A DNA stretch of 64,000 nt. Origin: Oscillibacter sp. 1-3 (GTDB lineage: Bacteria; Bacillota; Clostridia; Oscillospirales; Oscillospiraceae). The stretch is taken from contig NZ_KE159703.1 in assembly GCF_000403435.2 (NCBI RefSeq), positions 186,001-250,000 on the forward strand. Reading direction: 5' to 3'. Below, piece by piece: positions 34,069-44,468 of this stretch. The translations under genes were made by a program, and so were the position numbers. Below the pieces are notes generated by a model. That model was not told where the DNA came from. It searched no databases and saw only the letters and a program-made list of their open reading frames with translations. The number at the start of each line of letters is the position of its first letter. Positions within the stretch are counted from its first letter, which is position 1.

Positions 34069-35358
34069 ATGAAAAGATTTCTTGCGTTGCTGCTGGCCCT
34101 GGTCATGACGATGGCCCTGGCGGCCTGCGGCGGCAAAACCGACACCCCTTCCACTGACAACACCCCTCCCGCGGAGAGCAATGATCCCGCGCCCGCGGCC
34201 CCCGCTGAGAAGATCCCCGTCAACGTCATCGCCGCCGAGTACGGCCAGAACACCAAGCAGTGGTGGGCTGACTTTGTGGAGGACTTCAACAAGGACAATG
34301 AGAACATCGACCTGACTGTGGAGGTTGTCTCCTGGAACGACATCTACACCGTGGTCAACACCCGCATCTCCGGCAACAGCGCCCCCGACATCCTGAACAT
34401 CGACGTCTTCGCCGACTATCAGGCCGATGACCTGTTGCTGCCCGCCGAGGAGTTCGTCTCCCCCGAGACCTACGCCAAGATGTACCCCGCCTTCCTGGAT
34501 CAGTCCGTTGTGGACGGCACCGTGTGGGCCATCCCCGACCTGGCCTCCGCCCGCGCCATGTACTACAATGTGGACATCCTGGAAGCCGCCGGCGTGGAAG
34601 TTCCCACCACCTGGGACGAGCTGACCGAGGCCTGCAAGAAGATCAAGGAGTATGACTCCAGCATCTATCCCTGGGGCATTGACATGACCACCGACGAGGG
34701 CCAGGCCGCCTTTGCCTACTACATTTGGAACAACGGCGGCGACTTCACCGACGCCGACGGCAACTGGACTCTGAACACCCCCGAGAACGTGGAGGCCATT
34801 GAGTACGCCATCAGCCTGGTGAAGGACGGCTACACCAACTCCGACCCCGCCAACGAGACCCGCTACACCCTGCAGGATCTGTTCGGCGCCGGGAAGCTGG
34901 CCATGATGATCGGGCCCAACTCCATCCCCACCTACATCAAAGAGGGCGGCAGCACTATCAACTACGCCTTCGCGGCCATCCCCACCAACGGCGGCAACCC
35001 CTCCGTCTCCGCCGGCGTTATGGACCGCTTCATGTGCTTCGACAACGGTCACTCCGACGAGAAGATCGAGGCCATCAAGACCTTCTTCGACTACTTCTAT
35101 GACGATGCCCGCTACTCCGACTGGGTGCTGATGGAGGGCTTCCTGCCCGCCACCTCCGCCGGCGGCGAGATCGTGGCCGCCTCCGATCCCTCCATGGCCC
35201 CCTGGGTCGAGATCGTTGGCTCCTGCAAGTTCTATCCCACCGCCAAGGCGGAGTGGGCCGACGTGAAGCAGGGCGTCATTGATGTCGAGCAGCACGCGCT
35301 GCTGGGCGGCGATGTGGCCGAGCTGCTGGATACCCTCCAGGCCAGCCTCCCCGGCTGA
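34069..35358 (+). CDS. ABC transporter sugar-binding lipoprotein
   Basis: This 429-residue extracellular binding protein is of the MalE/UgpB cluster. A lipoprotein signal (KRFLALLLALVMTMALAAC, Cys20) is followed by an acidic Pro/Ser/Thr spacer and a two-lobed binding domain (DFNKDNENIDLTVEVVSWND; NSAPDILNIDVFADYQAD). AGAGGAG at 34055-34061 is 7 bases before the ATG at 34069, so an ATG at 34063 is less likely. It heads the importer operon with two permeases downstream. Its ligand is inferred to be an amino sugar or chitobiose-like oligosaccharide from nagB, nagA and nahK nearby. Confidence 0.92.
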   Translation: MKRFLALLLALVMTMALAACGGKTDTPSTDNTPPAESNDPAPAAPAEKIPVNVIAAEYGQNTKQWWADFVEDFNKDNENIDLTVEVVSWNDIYTVVNTRISGNSAPDILNIDVFADYQADDLLLPAEEFVSPETYAKMYPAFLDQSVVDGTVWAIPDLASARAMYYNVDILEAAGVEVPTTWDELTEACKKIKEYDSSIYPWGIDMTTDEGQAAFAYYIWNNGGDFTDADGNWTLNTPENVEAIEYAISLVKDGYTNSDPANETRYTLQDLFGAGKLAMMIGPNSIPTYIKEGGSTINYAFAAIPTNGGNPSVSAGVMDRFMCFDNGHSDEKIEAIKTFFDYFYDDARYSDWVLMEGFLPATSAGGEIVAASDPSMAPWVEIVGSCKFYPTAKAEWADVKQGVIDVEQHALLGGDVAELLDTLQASLPG

Positions 35359-35393
35359 AAGGGCCGTCAATACCTGAATTAGAAAAACGCACA

Positions 35394-35486
35394 GCCGCGG
35401 GCCGGGCCGGCTTGGTCCGGCCCGCGGCCTCTTCCATTTGCGGCCGCTTTCAAAGGGCGGAGCGTTCCGCCCTTTGAAAGCGGCCG
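35394..35486 (+). promoter_or_regulatory. two strong hairpins between binding-protein and permease genes
   Basis: Hairpin 1 pairs 35394-35405 with 35417-35428 (12 bp). Hairpin 2 is a perfect 21-bp stem, 35441-35461 with 35466-35486, loop GCGT. Such structures after a binding-protein gene usually block 3' decay or cause partial termination, so the lipoprotein is made in excess over the membrane parts. No U-run follows hairpin 2. Confidence 0.75.
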
Positions 35487-35516
35487 GAGAGAAAACGTAC
35501 TTAGGGAGGTGTCTCC

Positions 35517-36473
35517 GTGAACGCAGCAACCCAAACCGTTCCCGCAGAGAAGAAAGCGCCCGCGAAGAAAAAGGTCCCCGGCAGTTCCGGGAAGAAGCTG
35601 TTCCGGAAGGTGGAGCCCTATATCTGGATCGCGCCCAGCGTGATCCTCATGGCGGTTTTCATCCTGGTGCCCATCCTGTCCGTGTTCCAGATGGCCATGA
35701 GCGACGTCAGCCGGGCGGGCAAGATCAAGGGCTTCAACGGCCTTGAGAATTTCTCGAAGGTCATCAGCAATCCCTCGTTCAGCCTGGTCCTGAAAAATAC
35801 CCTGGTGTGGACCGTGGCCGTGGTGGTTCTCTCCACCGTGCTGGGCTTCATGCTGGCCCTGGTGCTGAACAACAAGTTTCGCGGGCGGAAGATCGCCCGG
35901 GCCATTGTGGTCTTCCCCTGGGCCACCACGCTGGTCATCCAGGCCAGCGCCTGGAACTTCATCATCAACACCGACTACGGCACCCTGAACACCCTTCTGA
36001 TGAAGATCGGCCTGATTTCCGCCCCGGTGAACTGGACCCCCACGCCGGCAGCCTACTTCGCCTGGGAGATCGCCTGCGGCATCTTCGTCACCATCCCCTT
36101 TGTCACCTTCTGCGTCCTCTCCGGTCTCCAGAGCATCGATACCTCCTATTATGAGGCCGCCACGGTGGACGGAGCCGGCTATTTCCAGAAGCTGTTCAGC
36201 ATCACCCTGCCTCTGGTGAAATCGTCCCTGACCGTGGCCACGGTGCTGAACATCATCTACGTGTTTAACTCCTTCCCCATCATTTGGACCATGACCAAGG
36301 GCGACCCCGCCAACCACACGGACACCCTGGTCACCTACCTCTACAAGCTGGCCTTCTACAACGGCAAACAGGGCGAGGCCGCCGCCGTGTCGGTCATCGG
36401 CTTTTTGATTCTGCTGATCTGCGCCAGCACCTACATGATCTACACCCTGCGGAAAGGAGATGAGGACCTGTGA
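35517..36473 (+). CDS. ABC transporter permease, MalF/UgpA type
   Basis: This 318-residue permease has six expected helices after a Lys/Ala-rich cytoplasmic N-terminus (residues 1-30). The EAA loop that docks to the ATPase is YYEAATVDGAGYFQKLFSITLPLV near residue 215. The GTG start at 35517 follows TTAGGGAGGTGTCTCC; no better ATG is present. The stop overlaps the next start (GTGA at 36470-36473). It forms the transmembrane channel together with the next gene. Confidence 0.93.
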   Translation: MNAATQTVPAEKKAPAKKKVPGSSGKKLFRKVEPYIWIAPSVILMAVFILVPILSVFQMAMSDVSRAGKIKGFNGLENFSKVISNPSFSLVLKNTLVWTVAVVVLSTVLGFMLALVLNNKFRGRKIARAIVVFPWATTLVIQASAWNFIINTDYGTLNTLLMKIGLISAPVNWTPTPAAYFAWEIACGIFVTIPFVTFCVLSGLQSIDTSYYEAATVDGAGYFQKLFSITLPLVKSSLTVATVLNIIYVFNSFPIIWTMTKGDPANHTDTLVTYLYKLAFYNGKQGEAAAVSVIGFLILLICASTYMIYTLRKGDEDL

Positions 36474-37333
36474 GCCAGCCCGCTGCCGCTTTGAAAAAGC
36501 CGCTCTCCGTGAAAAAGGTGATTTTGCGCCTCCTGCTGTACTTTGTGGTGCTTGACGTGTGCATCATCACCCTGTATCCCTACTTTGCCATGCTCTGCAC
36601 TGCGTTGAAGAGCCGCAACGAGATCTTCAGCGGCAATACCATCCTGCCCGTCACGGCCCTGTGGTCCAACTTCATCGACATCTGGAGCCGGGCCCCCATG
36701 GCCAAGTACATGCTCAACTCCATCCTGATTGCCGGCGGCTCCACCATCATCGCCATGCTCTGCGGCATCCCCGCCGCCTATGCCCTGGCCCGGATGAAGT
36801 TCAAGGGTCAGACCGCTTTCCTGGGCGTCATCATCGTCTCTCAGATGTTCGCACCGGTGGTGCTGCTGATCGGCATCTACAAGGTGATGCTCTCCATGGG
36901 GCTGACGGACAGCATCCTGGGACTGATTTTCATCAACGCCGCCTTCAACCAGGCCTTCACCGTCTGGCTGCTGCGGGGCACCTTCATGGGCATCTCCGCA
37001 GAGATGGAGCAGGCCGCCACCATTGACGGCTGCAGCCGGGTTCAGTCCATGATGAAGGTGTTGCTGCCTGTGGCGGCCCCCGGCATTGTTACCACGCTGA
37101 TCTTCATCTTCATCAATGCCTGGAACGAGTACACCGTGGCCCTGTGCCTCATTCAAACCGACACCCTCAAGCCGCTGACTGTTGGCATCAACACCTTCAA
37201 CGGCTACAACATCATCGAGTGGCAGTATCTCTTCGCCGCATCCATCTTCGCCATCATCCCTGTGGTGATTCTCTTCATGTGCATCGAAAAGAATCTGGTC
37301 AGCGGTTTGGCCTCCGGCGGTGTGAAGGGTTAA
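36470..37333 (+). CDS. ABC transporter permease, MalG/UgpE type
   Basis: This 287-residue second permease has the EAA loop EMEQAATIDGCSRVQSMMKVLLPV. The typical ending is short and Gly-rich (GLASGGVKG). The GTG start at 36470 overlaps the preceding stop; AAAGGAG lies a few bases upstream. It pairs with the MalF-type partner. The energy source is likely the MsmK/UgpC-like ATPase at 39559, separated from the permeases by nagB and nagA. Confidence 0.93.
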   Translation: MSQPAAALKKPLSVKKVILRLLLYFVVLDVCIITLYPYFAMLCTALKSRNEIFSGNTILPVTALWSNFIDIWSRAPMAKYMLNSILIAGGSTIIAMLCGIPAAYALARMKFKGQTAFLGVIIVSQMFAPVVLLIGIYKVMLSMGLTDSILGLIFINAAFNQAFTVWLLRGTFMGISAEMEQAATIDGCSRVQSMMKVLLPVAAPGIVTTLIFIFINAWNEYTVALCLIQTDTLKPLTVGINTFNGYNIIEWQYLFAASIFAIIPVVILFMCIEKNLVSGLASGGVKG

Positions 37334-37383
37334 GGGCTGTACAAACTCACAAAAAATTGGTGGATTCCCTCCGGCGAGCATGG

Positions 37384-37389
37384 TATACT
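37384..37389 (+). promoter_or_regulatory. candidate internal -10 before nagB
   Basis: TATACT at 37384-37389 lies 66 bases before the nagB ATG. The -35 region is poor (TGGATT at 37361-37366, 17-base spacer). nagB and nagA may therefore have their own regulated start besides read-through from the permease genes. Confidence 0.4.
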
Positions 37390-37455
37390 ATGCATAGGAT
37401 CTCCGTGTTCCGCCGGAGCGCGCCAATCAGGACTTTTGGAAAGGGAGAGCATACC

Positions 37456-38208
37456 ATGAGAATTTACTGCGAGAAGGACTACGACGCCATGAGCCGCCGG
37501 GCGGCCAACCTGATCTCCGCCGAGGTGATCCGCCGCCCGGACTGCGTGCTGGGTCTGGCCACCGGCTCCACGCCGGAGGGGACCTACAAGCAGCTGGTGG
37601 CCTGGAACCAGCGGGGCGATTTCAGCTTCAAGGAGGTCCGCTCCGTGAACCTGGACGAGTACCGGGGGCTGGCCCCGGACCATGACCAGAGCTACCGTTA
37701 TTTCATGCAGAAGCACCTCTTTGACCATGTGGACATCCGCCCGGAGAACACCTGGGTGCCTGACGGTCTGGCGGAGGACCCTGCCGCCGAGTGCGCCCGG
37801 TATGACGAGCTGATCCGCTCCCTGGGCTACGCCGACCTCCAGCTGCTGGGCGTGGGCCGCAACGGCCATATCGGCTTCAACGAGCCCGACGAGGACTTCA
37901 TGAAGCCCACCCACGTGGTGGATCTGGCCGAGAACACCATTGACGCCAACGCCCGTTTCTTTGCCAGCCGCGACGAGGTGCCCAAGCAGGCCTTCACCAT
38001 GGGCATCGGCTGCATTATGGCCGCCCGCCGGGTGCTGCTGCTGGCCAGCGGCACCAACAAGGCGGATGCCATCTACAACGCCGTCTGCGGGCCCATCACG
38101 CCCCGCTGCCCCGGCTCCATCCTCCAGCTTCACAATGACGTGGTGCTGGTGGGCGACGAGGCCGCCCTCAGCAAGCTGATCGAGGCGGGGGTATGCGTAT
38201 GCGGATAA
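37456..38208 (+). CDS. nagB: glucosamine-6-phosphate deaminase
   Basis: NagB turns glucosamine-6-phosphate into fructose-6-phosphate and ammonia. The 250-residue protein carries LGLATGSTPEGTYK (phosphate loop), VNLDEYRGL (catalytic Asp) and LLGVGRNGHIGFNEPDE (active-site His/Glu). GGGAGAGCATACC precedes the ATG at 37456. Its end overlaps nagA by 16 bases. It places the locus firmly in amino-sugar catabolism. Confidence 0.96.
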   Translation: MRIYCEKDYDAMSRRAANLISAEVIRRPDCVLGLATGSTPEGTYKQLVAWNQRGDFSFKEVRSVNLDEYRGLAPDHDQSYRYFMQKHLFDHVDIRPENTWVPDGLAEDPAAECARYDELIRSLGYADLQLLGVGRNGHIGFNEPDEDFMKPTHVVDLAENTIDANARFFASRDEVPKQAFTMGIGCIMAARRVLLLASGTNKADAIYNAVCGPITPRCPGSILQLHNDVVLVGDEAALSKLIEAGVCVCG

Positions 38209-39332
38209 CCGGCGGCCAGGTCTTTGACCTGGAACGGGGATTCATTGCCCGGGATGTCTGCACCGACGGCGGGCTGATCGCTCAGGCCAGCGGCGGCGGT
38301 GAGACGCTGGACGCCGCCGGATGCTATGTGATCCCCGGTCTGGTGGATGTCCACTTCCACGGCTGCGTGGGGGAGGATTTCAGCGACGCCACCCCCGAGG
38401 GACTCCAGCGCATCGCGGACTTTGAACTCAGCCAGGGCGTGACCTATATCTGCCCCGCTGGCATGACTCTGCCGGAGGACCAGCTGACGGCCATCTGCAA
38501 AAATACCGCCGCCCACCGCAGGCACAACACCGGCGGCGCGGAGGTGGTGGGGGCTCACCTGGAGGGCCCCTTCCTGTGCATGGCCAAGAAGGGTGCTCAG
38601 AACGGGGACTTCCTCCACGACCCGGACATTCCCATGCTGGAGCGCCTCCAGGCGGCAGCGGAGGGGTGCGTGAAGCTGGTGACCGTGGCCCCCGAGCAGC
38701 CCGGCTCCGTCGCGTTTATCAAGGCCGCCAGGGAGATGGGTATTCACGTCTCCGTGGGTCATACTGTGGCGGACTACAACACCGCAAAGGCCGCCTTTGA
38801 GGCGGGGGCGGATCATGCCACCCACCTCTTCAACGCCATGCCGCCCCTGGCCCACCGGGACCCCGGCGTCATCGGCGCGGCCTACGAGGTCTCCGCCGTC
38901 CAGCCGGAGCTGATCTGCGACGGCATCCACATCCACCCGGCTGTGGTGCGCCTGACCTTTGACCTGTTCGGCAAAGAGCGGATGATTATCATCTCCGATT
39001 CTCTGCGGGCCACGGGCATGCCCGACGGCGAGTATCCCTTCGGCGGGCAGATGATCGAGGTTCACGGCAACCGGGCCACCATCCTGGGCCACCCGGAGAC
39101 GCTGGCGGGCTCCGTCACAAGCCTCATGGGCTGTCTGCGCCAGGCAGCCGCCTTCGGAATTCCCCTGGCGGACGCGGTGCGGAGCTGCACCTACAACCCG
39201 GCCCGCTCCATCGGCATTGAGGACAGAGCGGGCACCTTGGATGTCGGCAAGGAGGCCAGCCTCGTTCTGCTGAATCAGGCGGACCTGTCCATCCGGGCCA
39301 TTGTGTTCAAGGGCCAGGTTGTGAAGAGCTGA
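38193..39332 (+). CDS. nagA: N-acetylglucosamine-6-phosphate deacetylase
   Basis: NagA removes acetate from GlcNAc-6-phosphate. The 379-residue amidohydrolase has VDVHFHG, the metal Glu in HLEGPFLCM, His in SVGHTVADY and HATHLFNAM, and the catalytic Asp in IISDSLRATG. ATG codons at 38193 and 38199 are both possible; the GGGGG upstream fits either. It overlaps nagB, so the two are coupled. A kinase or PTS giving GlcNAc-6-P is not seen; the NahK-like kinase upstream makes the 1-phosphate instead. Confidence 0.95.
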   Translation: MRMRITGGQVFDLERGFIARDVCTDGGLIAQASGGGETLDAAGCYVIPGLVDVHFHGCVGEDFSDATPEGLQRIADFELSQGVTYICPAGMTLPEDQLTAICKNTAAHRRHNTGGAEVVGAHLEGPFLCMAKKGAQNGDFLHDPDIPMLERLQAAAEGCVKLVTVAPEQPGSVAFIKAAREMGIHVSVGHTVADYNTAKAAFEAGADHATHLFNAMPPLAHRDPGVIGAAYEVSAVQPELICDGIHIHPAVVRLTFDLFGKERMIIISDSLRATGMPDGEYPFGGQMIEVHGNRATILGHPETLAGSVTSLMGCLRQAAAFGIPLADAVRSCTYNPARSIGIEDRAGTLDVGKEASLVLLNQADLSIRAIVFKGQVVKS

Positions 39333-39558
39333 GCGCGCCCCATTTTTTCGTTGGAACTGGCGGAGTCATCCGCCTTTCCATAAATAAACCAGGGCCGCGG
39401 GCTGCTCCACTTCCACAGCCCCCGGTACCAAACAAAAGGAGGAAAACCCGCAGCGGCTTGCGGTGCGGCAGTGTGGAGACCTGCCGTAAAGTCCTCGGGG
39501 CCGTGCGCCCCGGGACGAGGTGGAGAGGGCGGAGGCCGCTCCATCAAAGCCGAAGTGT
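39333..39558 (+). promoter_or_regulatory. leader of the ATPase gene with two hairpins
   Basis: The 226 bases before the ATPase gene hold an AAAGGAGG (39436-39443) that is not followed by a start codon at the right distance, then a CGGCAG/CTGCCG hairpin and a CTCGGGGC/GCCCCGGG hairpin. No gene is evident. It may be an attenuator or a remnant of a lost start site. Confidence 0.35.
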
Positions 39559-40749
<1,191 letters not shown>

Positions 40750-40760
40750 TTGGAAGCGCG

Positions 40761-40793
40761 AAAAAGAGGAGCGGCTTTGCCGCTCCTCTTTTT
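40761..40793. terminator. bidirectional terminator between msmK and spoVAF
   Basis: A perfect 15-bp stem (40761-40775 with 40779-40793), loop TTT, with A-run and T-run at its ends, serves both converging genes. Confidence 0.92.
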
Positions 40794-40799
40794 GCGTTT

Positions 40800-42224
40800 T
40801 TACGTGTTGTCCCGGCTGATGGGCTCCCGGAGGAAGAGCCGCCGCAGGGCCCTGCCGTTGAAGGGGACCAGCGGGTACAGATACCCCTTGCCCACCAGTG
40901 GCTTTGTGGTGGCCAGCAGTACCAGGATGCCTAGAATCCCTAAGAAGAACCCCCACACGTCAAACATCGCGGTGACCACCAGCAGCACCACCCGCAGCAG
41001 CTTGAAGGCATAGCCGATCTCATAGCTGGGCTGAGCGAAGCTGGCCACGGACACGAAGGCCATATACACCAGCACCTCCGGCCCCAGCCACCCCGCCTGG
41101 ACGGCGAAGTCGCCTAAAATCAGGGCCCCCAGCATGGAGAAGGAGTTGGACAGGGAGTCCGGCGTGTTCAGGGAGGCCAGCTTCAAAACGTCAATCAGAA
41201 ACTCCACCACCAGCAGCTGCCACAGCAGGGGCAGGGAGGCCGGCTCCGGCGAGGAGAGAAAGTCCAGCCATCCCGGCAGGCGGTTGGGCTCGCTGACCAT
41301 CATATACCAGGCCGGCGTAATCAGCAGAGAGATGAGAAAGACCACAATGCGCAAAAGCCGCAGGTAGGTGCCAACCAACGGCGGGAAGTAGAACTCATTG
41401 GCCTCCTGAGTAAAGTCGAAAAAGGTGGTGGGCAGGATCATCACCGAGGGGGAGTTGTCCACCATCAATATGATGTTACCCTCCATGACACAGGCGGCGG
41501 CGCTGTCCGGCCGCTCGGTGTAGCGCACCTTGGGGAAGGGGTTGTACCACTGCTTCCGCTTGGGCCGGATGGCCTCCGCCACGCTCTCCTGGGACATGAC
41601 AAGGGAGTTGACGTCGATGGAGTTCAGTTTGTTCCGGATCTCCTCCAGCAGCCCTGGGTCCGCCTTGTCGTCCAGATAGCACAGCACCGCGTCCGTGCGG
41701 GAGCGGAGCCCCACCTTGAGACCCTCCATGGTGAGATGGGGGTCCCGGATGCGGCGGCGCAGCAGCGCCATGTTGGGGACCACCGCCTCCACAAAGCCGT
41801 CGTGAGAGCCCCGGAGGACCTTGCCGTCCGGCGGCTCCTCCACGCCCCGGCCGGGGTAGTTTTTGGCGTCCATCAGCGCCGCACCAGAGAGGCCCTCCAT
41901 CAGCAGCAGCGTCTTGCCCAGCAGAACGGAGGTGACAATATCCTCCCCGTCAAAGCTGACGTCAGTCTCCGAGAAGGTGATGAAGCGGTCGGCAAATTGC
42001 TGCATCTCCGTGAGCCCGCTCAGATGTTCCTCTGTCAGCGACAGCCAAAAAGACCCCATCCGCTCCAAAATCTCATCCTTGCCGTAGCCGTCAATGACCC
42101 AGATCCTGGCCCGTTTTCCGCCGATGATGTAATCCCTGCTGACCAGGTCGCAGCTGCGGCCCACGCCCAGCACATCATTGAAACGGCGTACATTTTCTCC
42201 GTAATTATTTGAAAGTTCTTCCAT
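40800..42224 (-). CDS. spoVAF: spore germination protein, SpoVAF/GerA family
   Basis: This 474-residue GerA-type protein has an N-terminal soluble half (residues 1-270: DVLGVGRSCDLVSRDYIIGGKRA, RSRTDAVLCYLDDKAD) and a C-terminal membrane half of about five helices. Segments such as NSPSVMILPTTFFDFTQEANEFY and SFAQPSYEIGYAFKLLR resemble SpoVAF, which speeds dipicolinate release during germination. The rest of a spoVA operon is absent. GGAGGTGGCGC precedes the ATG, and a sigma-G-type promoter lies directly upstream, so forespore expression is likely. Confidence 0.92.
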   Translation of the reverse strand: MEELSNNYGENVRRFNDVLGVGRSCDLVSRDYIIGGKRARIWVIDGYGKDEILERMGSFWLSLTEEHLSGLTEMQQFADRFITFSETDVSFDGEDIVTSVLLGKTLLLMEGLSGAALMDAKNYPGRGVEEPPDGKVLRGSHDGFVEAVVPNMALLRRRIRDPHLTMEGLKVGLRSRTDAVLCYLDDKADPGLLEEIRNKLNSIDVNSLVMSQESVAEAIRPKRKQWYNPFPKVRYTERPDSAAACVMEGNIILMVDNSPSVMILPTTFFDFTQEANEFYFPPLVGTYLRLLRIVVFLISLLITPAWYMMVSEPNRLPGWLDFLSSPEPASLPLLWQLLVVEFLIDVLKLASLNTPDSLSNSFSMLGALILGDFAVQAGWLGPEVLVYMAFVSVASFAQPSYEIGYAFKLLRVVLLVVTAMFDVWGFFLGILGILVLLATTKPLVGKGYLYPLVPFNGRALRRLFLREPISRDNT

Positions 42225-42245
42225 GCGCCACCTCCGTTATGAAGG

Positions 42246-42275
42246 TAGTATGCGCAGTACAGGGTACAATATCCG
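42246..42275 (-). promoter_or_regulatory. sigma-G-type promoter of spoVAF
   Basis: On the minus strand CGGATA (42270-42275), a 17-base spacer, then CATACTA (42246-42252), an exact match to the sigma-G -10 and a 4/6 match to its -35. It ends 21 bases before the start codon. Confidence 0.65.
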
Positions 42276-42296
42276 GAAAATGAAACAAAAGGGAAG

Positions 42297-42322
42297 GGCG
42301 GGGCCGGAAATCCGGCCCCGCC
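42297..42322 (-). terminator. terminator of the ferredoxin gene
   Basis: An 11-bp G/C stem (42297-42307 with 42312-42322) lies just after the ferredoxin stop on the minus strand and is followed there by a pyrimidine-rich CTTCCCTTTTGTTT. Confidence 0.75.
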
Positions 42323-42329
42323 TTGGCGA

Positions 42330-42512
42330 TTACTCCTCAATGCTGATGGCGCTGACAGGGCAGCCGTCCCGGGCGTCCTGGGCGCTGGCCAGCTGGTTTG
42401 CGGGGACCTCGCCGCCGTGGGCCAGACCGTCATCGCCCATGGTAAAGCACACGGGGCAGGTGCCGGCGCACAAGCCGCAGCCGATGCAGTTTTCATTGAC
42501 CGTCGCGTTCAT
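42330..42512 (-). CDS. single [4Fe-4S] ferredoxin
   Basis: This 60-residue electron carrier is encoded by a gene with AAGGAGG before the ATG at 42512. Cys9, Cys12 and Cys15 (CIGCGLC) and a distal Cys in DGCPVSAI can bind one cubane cluster. The CxxxCP-type Cys19 has no second set of ligands, so this is the one-cluster Thermotoga-like type, not the clostridial 2x[4Fe-4S] form. It would serve low-potential electron transfer, for example with 2-oxoacid oxidoreductases or hydrogenase. It is monocistronic. Confidence 0.92.
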   Translation of the reverse strand: MNATVNENCIGCGLCAGTCPVCFTMGDDGLAHGGEVPANQLASAQDARDGCPVSAISIEE

Positions 42513-42711
42513 GAAAAAGCCTCCTTGTCGATTCCGCCTCCGGCCCGGCAGGGCCGCTCCGGAAGTGTGCCTGTTTTCAGACGCCTCTATTATCTCTCAT
42601 TTTTTCGTTTTCAAACCGGGACAGCGGACAAAGAGGTAAACGGTTGCTTATGCAGATTGCATTTTTGAGGCGGTGTGGATTTGGTAAAAATGTTGAAATT
42701 GCATAAAGCTA

Positions 42712-42740
42712 TTGACAAATCAAAAAAAATATTGTACAGT
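42712..42740 (+). promoter_or_regulatory. strong promoter of an orphan transcription unit
   Basis: A perfect TTGACA (42712-42717), a 17-base A/T-rich spacer and TACAGT (42735-42740). An AAAGGAG follows at 42752-42758 but only a three-codon ATG GGC TAG (42767-42775) stands behind it. Confidence 0.7.
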
Positions 42741-42745
42741 ATAGA

Positions 42746-43093
42746 CACAAGAAAGGAGTGAGTCCCATGGGCTAGGTAAGTCCAAGAGATTCCCAAATTC
42801 CCACGCCGTTCGGAATCGAGAGCATTCTCAGTAACCGCGCAAACTCCGGAAGATCCCCCAAAGACGAAACACACTCACTATGCTGAGCAGCACGAGACAG
42901 GCCGTTTTGGAAAAATCCAGAGCAATGATCTGCGTGTACCGCTGTTTTATGGATTGGAGCATATCCCTGAGTTTCCCGACTCCCCAGCATTCCCGGCATC
43001 CGAACGGTAATCCCGAAGAAATCTGGAGGTAGACAAATTGGAAAATCCGATCCACGCGTAGGCCCCCCATTCGCCGCTGGAGCGAGTGGGGGG
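42746..43093 (+). other. orphan transcription unit without a convincing gene (RNA or decayed gene)
   Basis: Between the promoter at 42712 and the terminator at 43063 no intact gene is seen. A ribosome-site-like AAAGGAG leads only to a 3- or 5-codon open frame. One frame is open without a start codon from 42780 to 43007, then has a stop and continues to a TAG at 43059-43061, directly before the terminator. This may be a structured small RNA, a leader peptide with an RNA, or a recently broken small gene. The region lies between ferredoxin and gap and is transcribed toward gap. Confidence 0.4.
43063..43093 (+). terminator. terminator of the orphan unit
   Basis: CCCCCCA-T-TCGC (43063-43074) pairs with GCGA-G-TGGGGGG (43082-43093), including one G-U pair; TTGTGTTTTGC follows on the plus strand. 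Confidence 0.8.
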
Positions 43094-43174
43094 TTGTGTT
43101 TTGCTGTTGAACGGACCGCCGCAGAGGCGGCGCGGGCTGGAGAAGTCTCCGGCCTGGTATTTTTTTGCATAAAA

Positions 43175-43210
43175 GGAAGGTGCGGCGGGCTTTTGCCCGC
43201 CGCACCTTCC
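43175..43210 (-). terminator. terminator of gap
   Basis: A perfect 16-bp stem (43175-43190 with 43195-43210), loop TTTT on the plus strand, ends the gap transcript 22 bases after its stop; on the minus strand TTTTATGC follows. Confidence 0.92.
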
Positions 43211-43232
43211 AAACAGAAGTGATTGGAAAGAA

Positions 43233-44252
<1,020 letters not shown>

Positions 44253-44302
44253 TTACTCCTTTTCATGAATAATAGACTGATGAGTTGGCTGCAATGTCGA
44301 AA

Positions 44303-44316
44303 CGTTTGCGTAAACG
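44303..44316. promoter_or_regulatory. LacI-type operator upstream of gap
   Basis: CGTTTGCGTAAACG is a near-perfect palindrome with the central CG typical of LacI/GalR-family sites. Its TTGCGTAA half-site is the reverse complement of the TTACGCAA repeats at the start of the adjacent regulator gene. Confidence 0.6.
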
Positions 44317-44468
44317 ATTTGCCTAATCGATTTTCCAGGAGTATCGTACCACACTGTCAGCTTTTTGACAATTGTCATTTCAGATAACAATCACCACCCG
44401 AGGTTGTTAATTTTTGATAATAAAATCTCAAAAAATATGGGAATTCAGGAAAAACCCGGGGAAAAAAC

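Noticed and set aside
42767-42775. ATG GGC TAG as start of a pyrrolysine-containing or recoded protein
   Set aside because: After the TAG the frame runs only 36 codons without recognisable motifs and no Pyl genes are visible; a short leader peptide or chance is simpler.
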